From Agromyces allii (lineage in GTDB: Bacteria > Actinomycetota > Actinomycetes > Actinomycetales > Microbacteriaceae), in the NCBI RefSeq assembly GCF_009749385.1, contig NZ_WBIN01000001.1, positions 186,001 to 250,000 of the forward strand: a DNA stretch of 64,000 bases, given 5' to 3'. A model generated the notes under the pieces. The model was given only the letters and a program-made list of their open reading frames with translations. It searched no databases and was not told the DNA's origin. This document shows, piece after piece, positions 1 to 8,488 of this stretch. The translations under genes and the position numbers were made by a program. Every line of letters begins with the position of its first letter. Positions within the stretch are counted from its first letter, which is position 1.

Positions 1-2
1 TG

Positions 3-914
3 CGGTGGATGCGGGGCCGGGGCGTGCCGTCGGTGCTCGCGACGCTCATCACGCTGCTCACGACCGTGATCCTGCTCGGCGGGCTCGGCTGGCTCATCGT
101 GTGGGCCGTGCGCGACCAGTGGGACGAACTGTACGCGCAGGCCCAAGACGGCTTCGCGCACTTCGCGGCATGGGCGCAGGACCTGCCGTTCTTCCCGACG
201 GCCGACCAGCTCGACGACTGGATCGACCAGCTCACCGCGTTCTTCACGAGTGCGCAGTTCGGATCGGGTGCGATCGCCGGCGTCGGCGCCGTGGCGAGCT
301 TCATCACGGGCTTCGTGCTGCTCGTGACGATCTTGTTCTTCTTCCTCAAGGACGGCCCGCAGATGTGGGAGTTCCTCCTGCGTCCCTTCCGCGGCGAGCA
401 CTACGCGCGTGCGCGTCGGGTCGGCGACAAGACGGTCTCCGTGCTGGGTTCGTACGTGCGCGGCACCGCCGCTGTCGCGGCGGTCGATGCCATCGGCATC
501 CTCATCGGCCTCCTGATCCTGCAGGTGCCCCTCGCCCTCCCGCTCTCGGTGCTCGTGTTCGTGCTGGCGTTCATCCCCATCGTCGGCGCCACGGTCGCCG
601 GCATCCTCGCGGCGCTCGTCGCCCTCGTCGCGAACGACTGGGTCAACGCCCTCGCCGTCGTCGGCGTGGTCGTGCTCGTCAACCAGCTCGAGGGCAATTT
701 CCTCCAGCCCGTGCTCATGGGCCGGTCGATGAAGCTGCACGCCTTCGTGATCCTCGTCGCCCTGACCGTGGGCGCTGCGCTCGGCGGCGTGCTCGGCGCG
801 ATCCTCGCCGTGCCCATCACGGCGGTCGCCTGGGGCGTGGTCCAGGTCTGGGACGGCCCCTCGCTGCCGGCGCGCTGGGCGCGGGCGAAGCGGCAGCCCG
901 ATCGCGTCGGCTGA
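3..914 (+). CDS. AI-2E family (PerM/TqsA-like) membrane permease, 5' end outside window
   Basis: The frame is open to the left edge, so the start codon is outside; about 303 residues remain of the 350-400 usual for the family. Several hydrophobic helices are visible, including one near residues 15-35 and a run of them from about residue 95 to the end. The C-terminal half has the conserved look of PF01594 proteins, with FIPIVG in one helix and the EGNFLQPVLMG stretch before the last helices. Family members are polytopic inner-membrane exporters; a role in AI-2 export is shown for E. coli TqsA only, so the substrate here is unknown. It is followed by about 120 bp without a gene and then a hydrolase; no operon link is evident. 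Confidence 0.85.
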   Translation, partial: RWMRGRGVPSVLATLITLLTTVILLGGLGWLIVWAVRDQWDELYAQAQDGFAHFAAWAQDLPFFPTADQLDDWIDQLTAFFTSAQFGSGAIAGVGAVASFITGFVLLVTILFFFLKDGPQMWEFLLRPFRGEHYARARRVGDKTVSVLGSYVRGTAAVAAVDAIGILIGLLILQVPLALPLSVLVFVLAFIPIVGATVAGILAALVALVANDWVNALAVVGVVVLVNQLEGNFLQPVLMGRSMKLHAFVILVALTVGAALGGVLGAILAVPITAVAWGVVQVWDGPSLPARWARAKRQPDRVG

Positions 915-1037
915 GCGCGCCCACACTTCCGTTCCGGTCGATGACACACGAAATTCACCGTCATCAGGCCGTCTCGCTCTGGCGCGCCACCCGCCCGCGG
1001 GCGTAGGGTTCCCCCGAATCGAGCATTGGGGGATGTC

Positions 1038-1769
1038 ATGACGGATGCCGCGACGAAGCCGACGATCGTGCTGGTGCACGGTGCGTGGGCCGACGGATCG
1101 AGCTGGGACGCGGTCACGCGCGCCTTGCAGGCGCAGGGGTACACGGTGCTCGTCCCGCCGAACCTGCTGCGCGGACTCACCGACGACAGCGCCTACGTGG
1201 CCTCGTTCCTCGCGCAGCGCACGAGCGGCCCGGTCGTGCTGGTCGGGCACTCGTACGGCGGTGCGGTCATCTCGAACGCGGGCACGGCCGGCGATGTGCG
1301 CGCGCTCGTCTACGTCAACGCGTTCATCCCCGACGAGGGCGAGACGGTGGTGCAGCTGCTCGACGGTTCGGGCTCGGCGCTCGGCGTGCCCGATCCGACC
1401 ACGATCTTCGACATCGCCGGGTATCCCGGCGCGCCCGAGGGCGCGGCCGAGGTGTTCCTCAAGCCCGAGGTCGTGCACGCGTCGTTCGCTCAGGACCTCG
1501 ATGAGGCGACCCGGTGGACCATCGCCGCGAGCCAGCGCCCGGCCTCGCTCGTCGCCAACGTGACCCCGTCGGGGCCGCCGGCCTGGAAGTCGATCCCGAG
1601 CTGGGTGGTCATCGGGGTCGACGACCTCGTCATCCCGCCCGACGTGCAGCGGCGCACCGCCGAGCGTGCCGGGTCGACGGTCACCGAGGTGCCCGGATCG
1701 CACGTGTCGATGGTGTCGAACCCCGACGCGACGATCGCCGCGATCCTCGCGGCCGCAGCCACCGTCTGA
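1038..1769 (+). CDS. alpha/beta hydrolase (EstC-like esterase family)
   Basis: A 243-residue single-domain alpha/beta hydrolase. The N-terminal strand and oxyanion loop read VLVHGAW, the nucleophile elbow is GHSYGG with Ser72, and a late Asp (VDDLVIP) and His (GSHVSM) complete a plausible catalytic triad. This spacing resembles small esterases of the EstC/salicylate-esterase type; the substrate cannot be told. No signal peptide or membrane segment is seen, so it is probably cytoplasmic. I chose the ATG at 1038 because a G-rich ribosome site (GGGGGA) lies 4-9 nt upstream; an in-frame TTG at 1026 is possible. A TAGGGT -10-like box sits at 1004-1009, giving a short normal leader. It appears monocistronic. 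Confidence 0.85.
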   Translation: MTDAATKPTIVLVHGAWADGSSWDAVTRALQAQGYTVLVPPNLLRGLTDDSAYVASFLAQRTSGPVVLVGHSYGGAVISNAGTAGDVRALVYVNAFIPDEGETVVQLLDGSGSALGVPDPTTIFDIAGYPGAPEGAAEVFLKPEVVHASFAQDLDEATRWTIAASQRPASLVANVTPSGPPAWKSIPSWVVIGVDDLVIPPDVQRRTAERAGSTVTEVPGSHVSMVSNPDATIAAILAAAATV

Positions 1770-1872
1770 CCGCGCGCACCTCACCGGCCGCGCACGCGGT
1801 CGGCGCGAGGGCGACGCACGGATACCGCGTCGGGGTGATTCGCCCGAGCACCCGACGCGGCAGACTGTCTGC

Positions 1873-3105
1873 ATGACCTCGTCCGCCGACGCGCCCCGTG
1901 ATCCGTCGGATCCGCGCCCGCGCGTGCCCGCGTGGGTCGGCGACGTCGTCGGCGGCATCCTGATCGTCGCCTTCGCGTTCGCGCCGGTGCCCGACGAGCA
2001 CTACGCGCCGCCGAACTGGTTCGCGCTCGCGTTCTCGATGGTCGCCGCGCTCGCCCTGCCGCTGCGACGTCGATGGCCGATCCCCGTGCTCGCCGCCGAC
2101 ATCGCGCTGTTCGGCGCGGCCGCGGCGAGCGGCGCGCTCGCTCCGGGGCTCGGCCTCGCGATGGCGATCGCGATGTTCGGCGTCACGAATCGGGCGCGCG
2201 GCCGCGGCACGGCTGCGATCGTGACCGTGTGCGCCGTGGCATCCGTGGTGCTGCTGTGCCTGCCCGTGACGATCGGCAGCCCGTTCCAGCCCCGCGTGTT
2301 CCAGTACGCCCTCGCGATCGCGTTCGCCGCCGCCGCGGGCGACGCGACGCGCTCGAGGCGGCAGTACATCGTCGCGATCACCGAGCGCGCCGAACGCGCC
2401 GAGCAGACCCGCGAGGCCGAGGCGCGACGGCGCGTCAGCGAGGAACGGCTGCGCATCGCGCGCGACCTGCACGACGCGGTCGCGCACCAGATCTCGGTGA
2501 TCAGCCTCAACGCGGGCGTCGCGTCGTCGGCCATCGAGACCCGGCCCGAGACGGCGAAGGAGTCGCTCGCCACCATCCGGAGCGCGTCGCGCACGGTGCT
2601 CGGCGAGATCGGCGCGCTGCTGCAGGTGCTGCGGGCCGACGACGACGAGGCGCCGACCGCGCCGCAGCCCGGCCTCGACCGGCTCGACGCGCTGACCCGG
2701 CAGATCGGCGAGGCCGGGCTCGACGTCACCGTGCGCGTCGAGGGCGACCTGTCCCGGGTCGTCGGCGCGACCGGGCTCGTGGCCTACCGCGTCGTGCAGG
2801 AGGCCCTGACCAACGCCCACAAGCACGGTGCCGAGCACCGTGCGCACGTGCTGCTCACGGCCGTCGACGCAGCCCTGACCATCGTCGTGACGAACCCGGT
2901 GGGCGTGCGCCCGACCGACCAGGCCGCCCCCGCGCCCGGCGACGCGGCCTCCCCCGGCGACGCCCCGACCCCGGGTTCGCGGCTCGGACTCACCGGGCTC
3001 CGCGAGCGGGTCGCCACCGTCGGCGGCACCGTCGAGACCGGGCCGGCGCCCGGCGGGTGGCGGCTCACCGCGGTGCTGCCGCTGAACGCGGAGGCGTCGT
3101 CATGA
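1873..3105 (+). CDS. NarL-type sensor histidine kinase
   Basis: A 410-residue histidine kinase of the HisKA_3/HATPase_c class. Roughly residues 20-155 form four or five membrane helices with short loops and no large extracellular sensor, as in intramembrane-sensing (DesK/LiaS-like) kinases. A coiled linker leads to the dimerisation helix RIARDLHDAVAHQ with phospho-acceptor His200. An N-box (ALTNAHKHG) and a G-rich box (GLTGLRERV) form the ATP-binding domain; a Pro/Ala/Asp-rich loop of about 25 residues interrupts it. The stop codon overlaps the start of the response regulator (ATGA), so the two are translationally coupled. CAGACT lies 6 nt before the ATG, consistent with a leaderless start. 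The signal sensed is unknown; the ABC exporter downstream is a candidate target. Confidence 0.9.
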   Translation: MTSSADAPRDPSDPRPRVPAWVGDVVGGILIVAFAFAPVPDEHYAPPNWFALAFSMVAALALPLRRRWPIPVLAADIALFGAAAASGALAPGLGLAMAIAMFGVTNRARGRGTAAIVTVCAVASVVLLCLPVTIGSPFQPRVFQYALAIAFAAAAGDATRSRRQYIVAITERAERAEQTREAEARRRVSEERLRIARDLHDAVAHQISVISLNAGVASSAIETRPETAKESLATIRSASRTVLGEIGALLQVLRADDDEAPTAPQPGLDRLDALTRQIGEAGLDVTVRVEGDLSRVVGATGLVAYRVVQEALTNAHKHGAEHRAHVLLTAVDAALTIVVTNPVGVRPTDQAAPAPGDAASPGDAPTPGSRLGLTGLRERVATVGGTVETGPAPGGWRLTAVLPLNAEASS

Positions 3106-3761
3106 CCAGCGTGCTCGTCGTCGACGACCAGGCGCTCATCCGACAGGCCGTCGTCGACATCCTCACCCACGCCGAGGGCGTCACGGTCGCCGGGCAGGCC
3201 GTCGACGGGCGCGAGGCGGTGGCCCTGGCGGCATCCGTGCGCCCCGACGTCGTGCTCATGGACATCCGCATGCCCGAGCTCGACGGCATCGCCGCGACCG
3301 CCGCGATCGCCGCGGACCCCGCACTCGCGGAGACCCGGGTGCTGATCCTCACGACCTTCGAGGAGGACGAGTACGTCGTCGCGGCCCTCCGCGCCGGGGC
3401 GAGCGGCTTCATCGGCAAGGGGTCCGAACCCGACGACATCGTGCGCGCGGTTCGCGCGGTGCACGCGGGCGACGCGCTGCTCTCGGCGAGCGCGATGCAG
3501 GCGCTGATCGCGCGGCACCTCGCCCCGTCACCGGCGGCGCTCGACCGGGCGGTGCTCGACCACCTCACCGAGCGCGAGACCGAGGTGCTGCTGCTCGTCG
3601 CCCGGGGGCGGTCGAACCAGGAGATCGCCGACGACCTGTTCATCTCGCCGCACACCGCGAAGACGCACGTCAATCGCATCATGACGAAGCTGCACGCCCA
3701 CGATCGGGCGCAGCTCGTGATCGTCGCGTACGAGACCGGACTGCTCGCGCCGGGCGGCTGA
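3102..3761 (+). CDS. NarL/FixJ-family response regulator
   Basis: A 219-residue response regulator. The receiver domain has the acidic pocket (VVDDQ), phospho-acceptor Asp54 in VLMDIRMPELDG, a Thr in LILTTFEE and the conserved Lys in GFIGKGSEP. A LuxR-type helix-turn-helix follows from about residue 150 (LTERETEVLLLVARGRSN, then a recognition helix ending TAKTHVNRI). It starts inside the kinase stop codon and is almost certainly its partner. The DNA target is unknown; the ABC exporter genes start 136 bp downstream on the same strand. Confidence 0.93.
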   Translation: MTSVLVVDDQALIRQAVVDILTHAEGVTVAGQAVDGREAVALAASVRPDVVLMDIRMPELDGIAATAAIAADPALAETRVLILTTFEEDEYVVAALRAGASGFIGKGSEPDDIVRAVRAVHAGDALLSASAMQALIARHLAPSPAALDRAVLDHLTERETEVLLLVARGRSNQEIADDLFISPHTAKTHVNRIMTKLHAHDRAQLVIVAYETGLLAPGG

Positions 3762-3897
3762 CCCGGCGCGCGGCGCCGACCCCGCGGCGCCGACCACGCG
3801 ACGCCTGCCCGCGGCATCCGCAAGATACCGCGACCGCGGTACGCGGATGCCACCGCAGGACGATTCGCGACACCGCCGTCGCGGCGAGTCTGGAAGG

Positions 3898-4665
3898 GTG
3901 ACTCCATCCGACTCATCCGTCTCCCCCGTCCTTCGATCGGCGACCCGCACGATCACCACCGAACCCGCTCGCCCGATCATCTCGGCGCGCGACCTGCGCA
4001 AGTCCTACGGCAAGGGCCAGAACCGGTTCGAGGCGCTCAAGGGGGTGAGCTTCGACATCCGCGAGGGCGAATCGGTCGCGATCATCGGCAAGTCCGGTTC
4101 GGGCAAGTCGACCCTGATGCACGTGCTCGCCCTGCTCGACGCACCCGACACGGGCGACCTCGAGCTCGAGGGCGTCGACACGCGCACGCTGCGCGGGGCG
4201 AAGCTGAACCGCACCCGCAACAAGACGTTCGGCTTCGTGTTCCAGCAGTTCTTCCTCACGGGGTCGAACTCGGTGCTCGAGAACGTCGTGCTCCCCATGA
4301 AGATCGCCGGCATCGGCCGTGCAGAGCGCAAGCGTCGGGGCATCGCCGCGCTGGAGCAGCTCGAGCTGGCCGACAAGGCGAGGAACAAGGCGGTGAACCT
4401 CTCGGGAGGGCAGAAGCAGCGCGCCGTCATCGCCCGTGCGCTCGTGAACAACCCGCGCATCATCTTCGCCGACGAGCCCACGGGCAACCTCGACACGAAC
4501 ACCGGCGCGGTCGTCGAGGACATCCTCTTCACCCTGAACCGCGAGCACGGCATCACCCTCATCGTCGTGACGCACGACGAAGACCTGGCGGCGCGCTGCG
4601 ACCGCCGCATCCACATCCGCGACGGACGCATCGTCGACGACTCGGCCGAGGAGCTCGCCGCGTGA
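3898..4665 (+). CDS. ABC transporter ATP-binding protein (LolD/MacB type)
   Basis: A 255-residue ATPase with Walker A GKSGSGKST, a Q-loop (FVFQQFF), signature LSGGQKQR, Walker B IIFADEPTGN and the switch His in VVTHDED. The NLDTNTG stretch after Walker B is typical of exporters paired with FtsX-type permeases. The GTG start has GAGTCT exactly 6 nt upstream, matching the leaderless layout seen elsewhere in the window; an upstream in-frame ATG at 3847 would add 17 unlikely residues. Its stop overlaps the permease start (GTGA), so the two are one unit. About 30 residues precede the ABC fold and look disordered. It may be controlled by the two-component pair just upstream. Confidence 0.9.
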   Translation: MTPSDSSVSPVLRSATRTITTEPARPIISARDLRKSYGKGQNRFEALKGVSFDIREGESVAIIGKSGSGKSTLMHVLALLDAPDTGDLELEGVDTRTLRGAKLNRTRNKTFGFVFQQFFLTGSNSVLENVVLPMKIAGIGRAERKRRGIAALEQLELADKARNKAVNLSGGQKQRAVIARALVNNPRIIFADEPTGNLDTNTGAVVEDILFTLNREHGITLIVVTHDEDLAARCDRRIHIRDGRIVDDSAEELAA

Positions 4666-5966
4666 ACACCGCAGACCTGGTCGGCACCGCCGTCGCCAAC
4701 ACCTTCCGTTCCAAGACCCGCACGATCCTCACCGTGCTCGCGATCTTCGTGGGCGCGTTCACGCTGACGCTCACGAGCGGGCTCGGCACGGGCATCAACG
4801 CCTACATCGACGACACCGTGAGCGCGGTCGGCTCCTCCGACGCCATGACCGTCACGAAGGTGCAGCAGGATGCCGCGGGCGCGACGCCAGGCGGCAGCAC
4901 GGGCCCGACAGAGTACAACCCCGACGCGGTGTCGAGTGGGATCCCCGGCAATACCGTGATCGCGCTGACGCCCGACGACGTCGACACGATCAGCGGGATC
5001 GACGGCGTGCTCGATGTGCACGCAGCCCGCGCCATCTCCCCCGACTACGTGCAGTTCGACGGCGGCACGCGCTTCACCGCGAACGTCGGCAGCCTCGTGC
5101 CCGGGCAGACCACGCTGCTGGCCGCAGGCGACCAGCCCGACGCCGACTCCACCGACCTGCAGGTCGCGATCCCCGACAGCTACGTCGACCCGCTGGGCTT
5201 CTCCAGCGCCGACGAGGCGATCGGCCAGACCGTGCAGATCGCGATCACGGATGCCACGCGCACGCAGCACCTGCTCGACGCCACGGTGGTCGGCGTCACC
5301 GAAGAGAGCCTGACCTCGCCGATGGGTGCGAGCCTGCTGCCGAACGACGCCCTCTCGAACGCGCTGTTCGACGCGCAGAGCACGGGCATCCCCGCCGACG
5401 AGGCCGACCGGTACACGTCGGCCACCGTCTGGTTCGATCCGGCCGCGACCGACGCCGACATCGACGCGCTGAAGGCCGATCTCACCGCGGCCGGGTTCAC
5501 GGGCACGACCGTCGCCGACCAGCTCGGCGCCATCACGACCGTGATCGACGGCATCGTGCTCGTGCTCAACGCGTTCGCGATCATCGCGCTGCTCGCGGCG
5601 AGCTTCGGCATCGTGAACACGCTGCTCATGTCGGTGCAGGAGCGCACCCGCGAGATCGGGCTCATGAAGGCCATGGGCATGGGCAGTGGGCGCGTGTTCA
5701 CGCTGTTCAGCCTCGAGGCGGCGTTCCTGGGCCTGCTCGGCAGCGCGATCGGCGTCGGCATCGCGATGCTCGCGGGCACCGCCCTCAGCGGCGTGCTCGC
5801 GAACGGACTCCTCGCCGACCTCAACGGGCTCACCCTGATCGCGTTCGATCCCGTCTCGGTCGCCACGATCATCGTCGCGGTCATGCTCATCGCGTTCCTC
5901 GCGGGCACGCTGCCCGCGGCGCGCGCGGCGAAGGCCGACCCGGTGGAGTCGCTCCGCTACGAGTAG
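4662..5966 (+). CDS. FtsX/MacB-family ABC transporter permease
   Basis: A 434-residue permease with the usual four-helix FtsX layout: an N-terminal helix (about residues 15-40), a large extracytoplasmic domain to about residue 290, then three C-terminal helices. The cytoplasmic loop carries SVQERTREIGLMKAMG, the family hallmark that contacts the ATPase, and the end (PAARAAKADPVESLRYE) is also typical. The extracytoplasmic part is rich in Asp, Thr and Gly. Such pairs export peptides, lipoproteins or antibiotics, or act as mechanotransmitters; nothing here shows the substrate. It begins inside the ATPase stop codon. A long hairpin follows its stop. Confidence 0.9.
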   Translation: MNTADLVGTAVANTFRSKTRTILTVLAIFVGAFTLTLTSGLGTGINAYIDDTVSAVGSSDAMTVTKVQQDAAGATPGGSTGPTEYNPDAVSSGIPGNTVIALTPDDVDTISGIDGVLDVHAARAISPDYVQFDGGTRFTANVGSLVPGQTTLLAAGDQPDADSTDLQVAIPDSYVDPLGFSSADEAIGQTVQIAITDATRTQHLLDATVVGVTEESLTSPMGASLLPNDALSNALFDAQSTGIPADEADRYTSATVWFDPAATDADIDALKADLTAAGFTGTTVADQLGAITTVIDGIVLVLNAFAIIALLAASFGIVNTLLMSVQERTREIGLMKAMGMGSGRVFTLFSLEAAFLGLLGSAIGVGIAMLAGTALSGVLANGLLADLNGLTLIAFDPVSVATIIVAVMLIAFLAGTLPAARAAKADPVESLRYE

Positions 5967-5967
5967 G

Positions 5968-6011
5968 CCGACGGCCTGCCGGTCGTCCGCAGGCGGCCGG
6001 CAGGCGGTCGG
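5968..6011. terminator. Bidirectional hairpin terminator between convergent genes
   Basis: A 15-bp stem (left arm 5968-5982, right arm 5997-6011, one mismatched pair) closes a 14-nt loop. It starts one base after the permease stop and ends three bases before the LysR stop, so it can end transcripts from both sides. No T-tract is present, as is usual at this GC content. Confidence 0.75.
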
Positions 6012-6014
6012 CGG

Positions 6015-6911
6015 TCAGCCCTGCCCGAGCAGCTCGGCCTCGAAGGCCGCGGTCCGCTCGCGCAGGGCGTCCGCGACGGCGGCGACGGCCGCGAGCCGCA
6101 GCGAGTCGGGCCGCAGCACCATCCAGTACGGCAGGCGCTCGGCGAAGCGCTCCGGCAGCAGTCGCACGAGGTCGTCGTGGCGGTCGGCCATGAAGCAGGG
6201 CAGGAACCCGATGCCGGCGCCGGCCCTGGTCGCCTCGACGTGCACGAAGACGTTCGTCGACGAGACGGAGTCGCGCATCGTCGGCACCAGCCGGCGCGGG
6301 GCGTCGAGGTCGTCGACGAGCAGCATCGAGTCGACGAAGTAGACCAGCGGATGCCGCGTCAACTGCTCGACGGAGCGAGGCTCTCCGTGCTCGGCGAGGT
6401 AGGCCCGCGAGGCGTACATGCCGAGCACGTACTCCCCGAGGCGGAACGCGCTGGCGCGGTGCACCTGCGGCTCGCCGACGACGACCTCGATGTCGAGTCC
6501 GGACCGGTGCTGCCTGGCCCGGCGGGTCACCGTCTCGATCTCGACGGTGATGCCCGGGTGTCGACGGCGAAGCGAAGCGACCGCGGGTGAGGCGATGTAG
6601 GCGCTGAACCCGTCGGTCGCCGACATCCGCACCATGCCGGAGAGCTGCTGCTCGGGCTCGTCCACCGTCGACGAGAGCCGTCCGAGCGCGTTCTCGACCT
6701 GTTCGGCGGCGTGCGTCGCACGGCGGCCGAGCTCGGTGAGCTCCCATCCGCCGACCGAGCGGGCGAGCACATGACCCCCGAGCGACTGCTCGAGGCTCGC
6801 GATGCGACGGGACACGGTGGTGTGGTTCAGGCCGAGGCTCTCGGCCGCGGTCGTGAAGCGGCCCGTGCGCGCGACGGCGAGCAGCACGAGCAGGTCATCC
6901 GGATTCGGCAC
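6015..6911 (-). CDS. LysR-family transcriptional regulator
   Basis: A 298-residue LysR-type regulator. The N-terminal winged helix reads LLVLLAVARTGRFTTAAESLGLNHTTVSRR, followed by the linker helix and a substrate-binding domain from about residue 90. It is divergent from an MHS-family symporter, the classic arrangement for a regulator of a transport gene. I prefer the GTG at 6911, which gives the usual short N terminus and leaves a TGCA-N4-TGCA dyad (6915-6926) just upstream; an ATG at 6929 would add six residues and place the dyad inside the gene. The inducer is unknown. Confidence 0.9.
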   Translation of the reverse strand: MPNPDDLLVLLAVARTGRFTTAAESLGLNHTTVSRRIASLEQSLGGHVLARSVGGWELTELGRRATHAAEQVENALGRLSSTVDEPEQQLSGMVRMSATDGFSAYIASPAVASLRRRHPGITVEIETVTRRARQHRSGLDIEVVVGEPQVHRASAFRLGEYVLGMYASRAYLAEHGEPRSVEQLTRHPLVYFVDSMLLVDDLDAPRRLVPTMRDSVSSTNVFVHVEATRAGAGIGFLPCFMADRHDDLVRLLPERFAERLPYWMVLRPDSLRLAAVAAVADALRERTAAFEAELLGQG

Positions 6912-7062
6912 ATCTGCAATTCTGCACATCGACGTCGCGATGTTGGTCGTTGATGCACGGCGAGTCCGGGGCGACACTCGTTGAGCCCCGCCCGACGGCG
7001 CGGCACGCATCGCGCACCGCGCGCGATCGGGTCAATGACGACACCGAAGGAGACCGACGCCG
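6912..7062. promoter_or_regulatory. LysR / symporter divergent control region
   Basis: This stretch of about 150 bp separates the divergent regulator and symporter genes. It holds a TGCAATTCTGCA dyad at 6915-6926 that fits the T-N10/11-A core bound by LysR proteins, plus a second AT-richer patch near 6940-6960. A ribosome site (AAGGAGA, 7047-7053) lies about 10 nt before the symporter ATG. The box assignment is by eye. Confidence 0.45.
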
Positions 7063-8430
7063 ATGAGCGTTCAGCAGCAGGAGACCGGGGCACCGGATCG
7101 AAGCGCGGAGGCGGGCACCCCGATCTCCGGCCTCAAGAAGATCGTCGCCGCGTCGATGGTCGGCACGGTCGTCGAGTGGTACGAGTTCTTCCTCTACGCG
7201 ACCGCGGCCTCGCTCGTGTTCGGCACGTTCTTCTTCCCCGCCGCCGGCACCCAGCTCGACGGCATCATCGCGGCCTTCCTGACCTACGCGGTCGGCTTCG
7301 TCGCGCGCCCGCTCGGCGGCATCGTGTTCGGCCAGATCGGCGACAGGTTCGGGCGCAAGCACACGCTCCAGGCGACGATCATCCTGGTGGGCGTCGCGAC
7401 GTTCCTCATGGGCTGCCTGCCCGGCTTCGCCAGCATCGGCTACTGGGCGCCCGCGCTCCTCGTGGCCCTGCGCTTCATCCAGGGCTTCGCCGTCGGCGGC
7501 GAGTGGGGCGGCGCCGTGCTGCTCGTCGCCGAGCACAGCCCGAGCCGCAGCCGCGGCTTCTGGGCGAGCTGGCCGCAGTCGGCCGTGCCCGTCGGCAACC
7601 TCCTCGCGACCCTCGTGCTGTTCACGATGTCGTGGCTGCTGCCGAGCGAGCAGTTCCTCAGCTGGGGCTGGCGCGTCGCGTTCTGGCTCTCGGCGGTCAT
7701 CGTGCTCATCGGCTACTACATCCGCACGCACGTCACCGACGCCCCGATCTTCCTCGAGGCGAAGGCCGAGCAGGAGAAGGCCAAGGCCGAGAGCATCGGC
7801 GTCGGCGCCGTCATCCGCCGCTACCCGAAGCAGCTCCTGCAGGCGATGGGCCTGCGCTTCGCCGAGAACATCCTGTACTACATCATCGTGAGCTTCTCGA
7901 TCGTGTACCTCTCCACCGTCGTGGGCTACCAGACGAGCGAGCTGCTGTTCGCGCTCATGATCGCCCACATCGTGCACTTCCTCGTGATCCCCCAGGTCGG
8001 GCGCCTCTCCGACCGGGTCGGACGCAAGCCCGTCTACTTCGCCGGTGCCGTGCTCGGTGCGACGTGGGCGCTCTTCGCCTTCCCGATGTTCGACTCGGCG
8101 AGCCCCGTGCTCATCGTCACGGCCATCACGGTCGGCCTCTGCTTCCACGCGCTGATGTACGCGAGCCAGCCGGCCGTGATGAGCGAGATGTTCCCCACGC
8201 GCATGCGCTACTCGGGCGTCTCGCTCGGCTACCAGGTCACCTCGATCGTCGCGGGCTCGCTCGCTCCGATCATCGCCGTCGCCCTGCTGCAGAACTACGG
8301 CTCCTGGATCCCCGTCGCCGTCTACGTCGCGATCGCGTGCGCCGTCACGGCCGTCACGGTGCTCACCCTGCGCGAGACGAAGGGCATCACGCTGCAGTCG
8401 GTCGACGCGGCCGACGCGGCACGCGCGTAG
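7063..8430 (+). CDS. MHS-family (ShiA/ProP-like) MFS metabolite:H+ symporter
   Basis: A 455-residue transporter with 12 predicted membrane helices and a 25-residue hydrophilic N terminus. The family hallmarks are visible: GTVVEWYEFFLY in helix 1, GQIGDRFGRKHTL in the helix 2-3 loop, RFIQGFAVGGEWGGA in helix 4, and a second RLSDRVGRK loop in the C-terminal half. Members carry shikimate, alpha-ketoglutarate, proline/betaine or aromatic acids; the substrate cannot be read from sequence. It has a good Shine-Dalgarno site. A perfect 17-bp hairpin follows the stop. The divergent LysR gene probably regulates it. Confidence 0.9.
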   Translation: MSVQQQETGAPDRSAEAGTPISGLKKIVAASMVGTVVEWYEFFLYATAASLVFGTFFFPAAGTQLDGIIAAFLTYAVGFVARPLGGIVFGQIGDRFGRKHTLQATIILVGVATFLMGCLPGFASIGYWAPALLVALRFIQGFAVGGEWGGAVLLVAEHSPSRSRGFWASWPQSAVPVGNLLATLVLFTMSWLLPSEQFLSWGWRVAFWLSAVIVLIGYYIRTHVTDAPIFLEAKAEQEKAKAESIGVGAVIRRYPKQLLQAMGLRFAENILYYIIVSFSIVYLSTVVGYQTSELLFALMIAHIVHFLVIPQVGRLSDRVGRKPVYFAGAVLGATWALFAFPMFDSASPVLIVTAITVGLCFHALMYASQPAVMSEMFPTRMRYSGVSLGYQVTSIVAGSLAPIIAVALLQNYGSWIPVAVYVAIACAVTAVTVLTLRETKGITLQSVDAADAARA

Positions 8431-8444
8431 CCCCTGTTCGAGCA

Positions 8445-8484
8445 CGGATGTCGCGCCGACCCCTCCCGGTCGGCGCGACATCCG
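8445..8484. terminator. Perfect 17-bp hairpin terminator, bidirectional
   Basis: Arms 8445-8461 and 8468-8484 are exact complements around a 6-nt loop. The element sits 14 nt after the symporter stop and 4 nt before the stop of the opposing DHA2 gene. The outer part of each arm is the GGATGTC/GACATCC word. Confidence 0.85.
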
Positions 8485-8488
8485 CGTG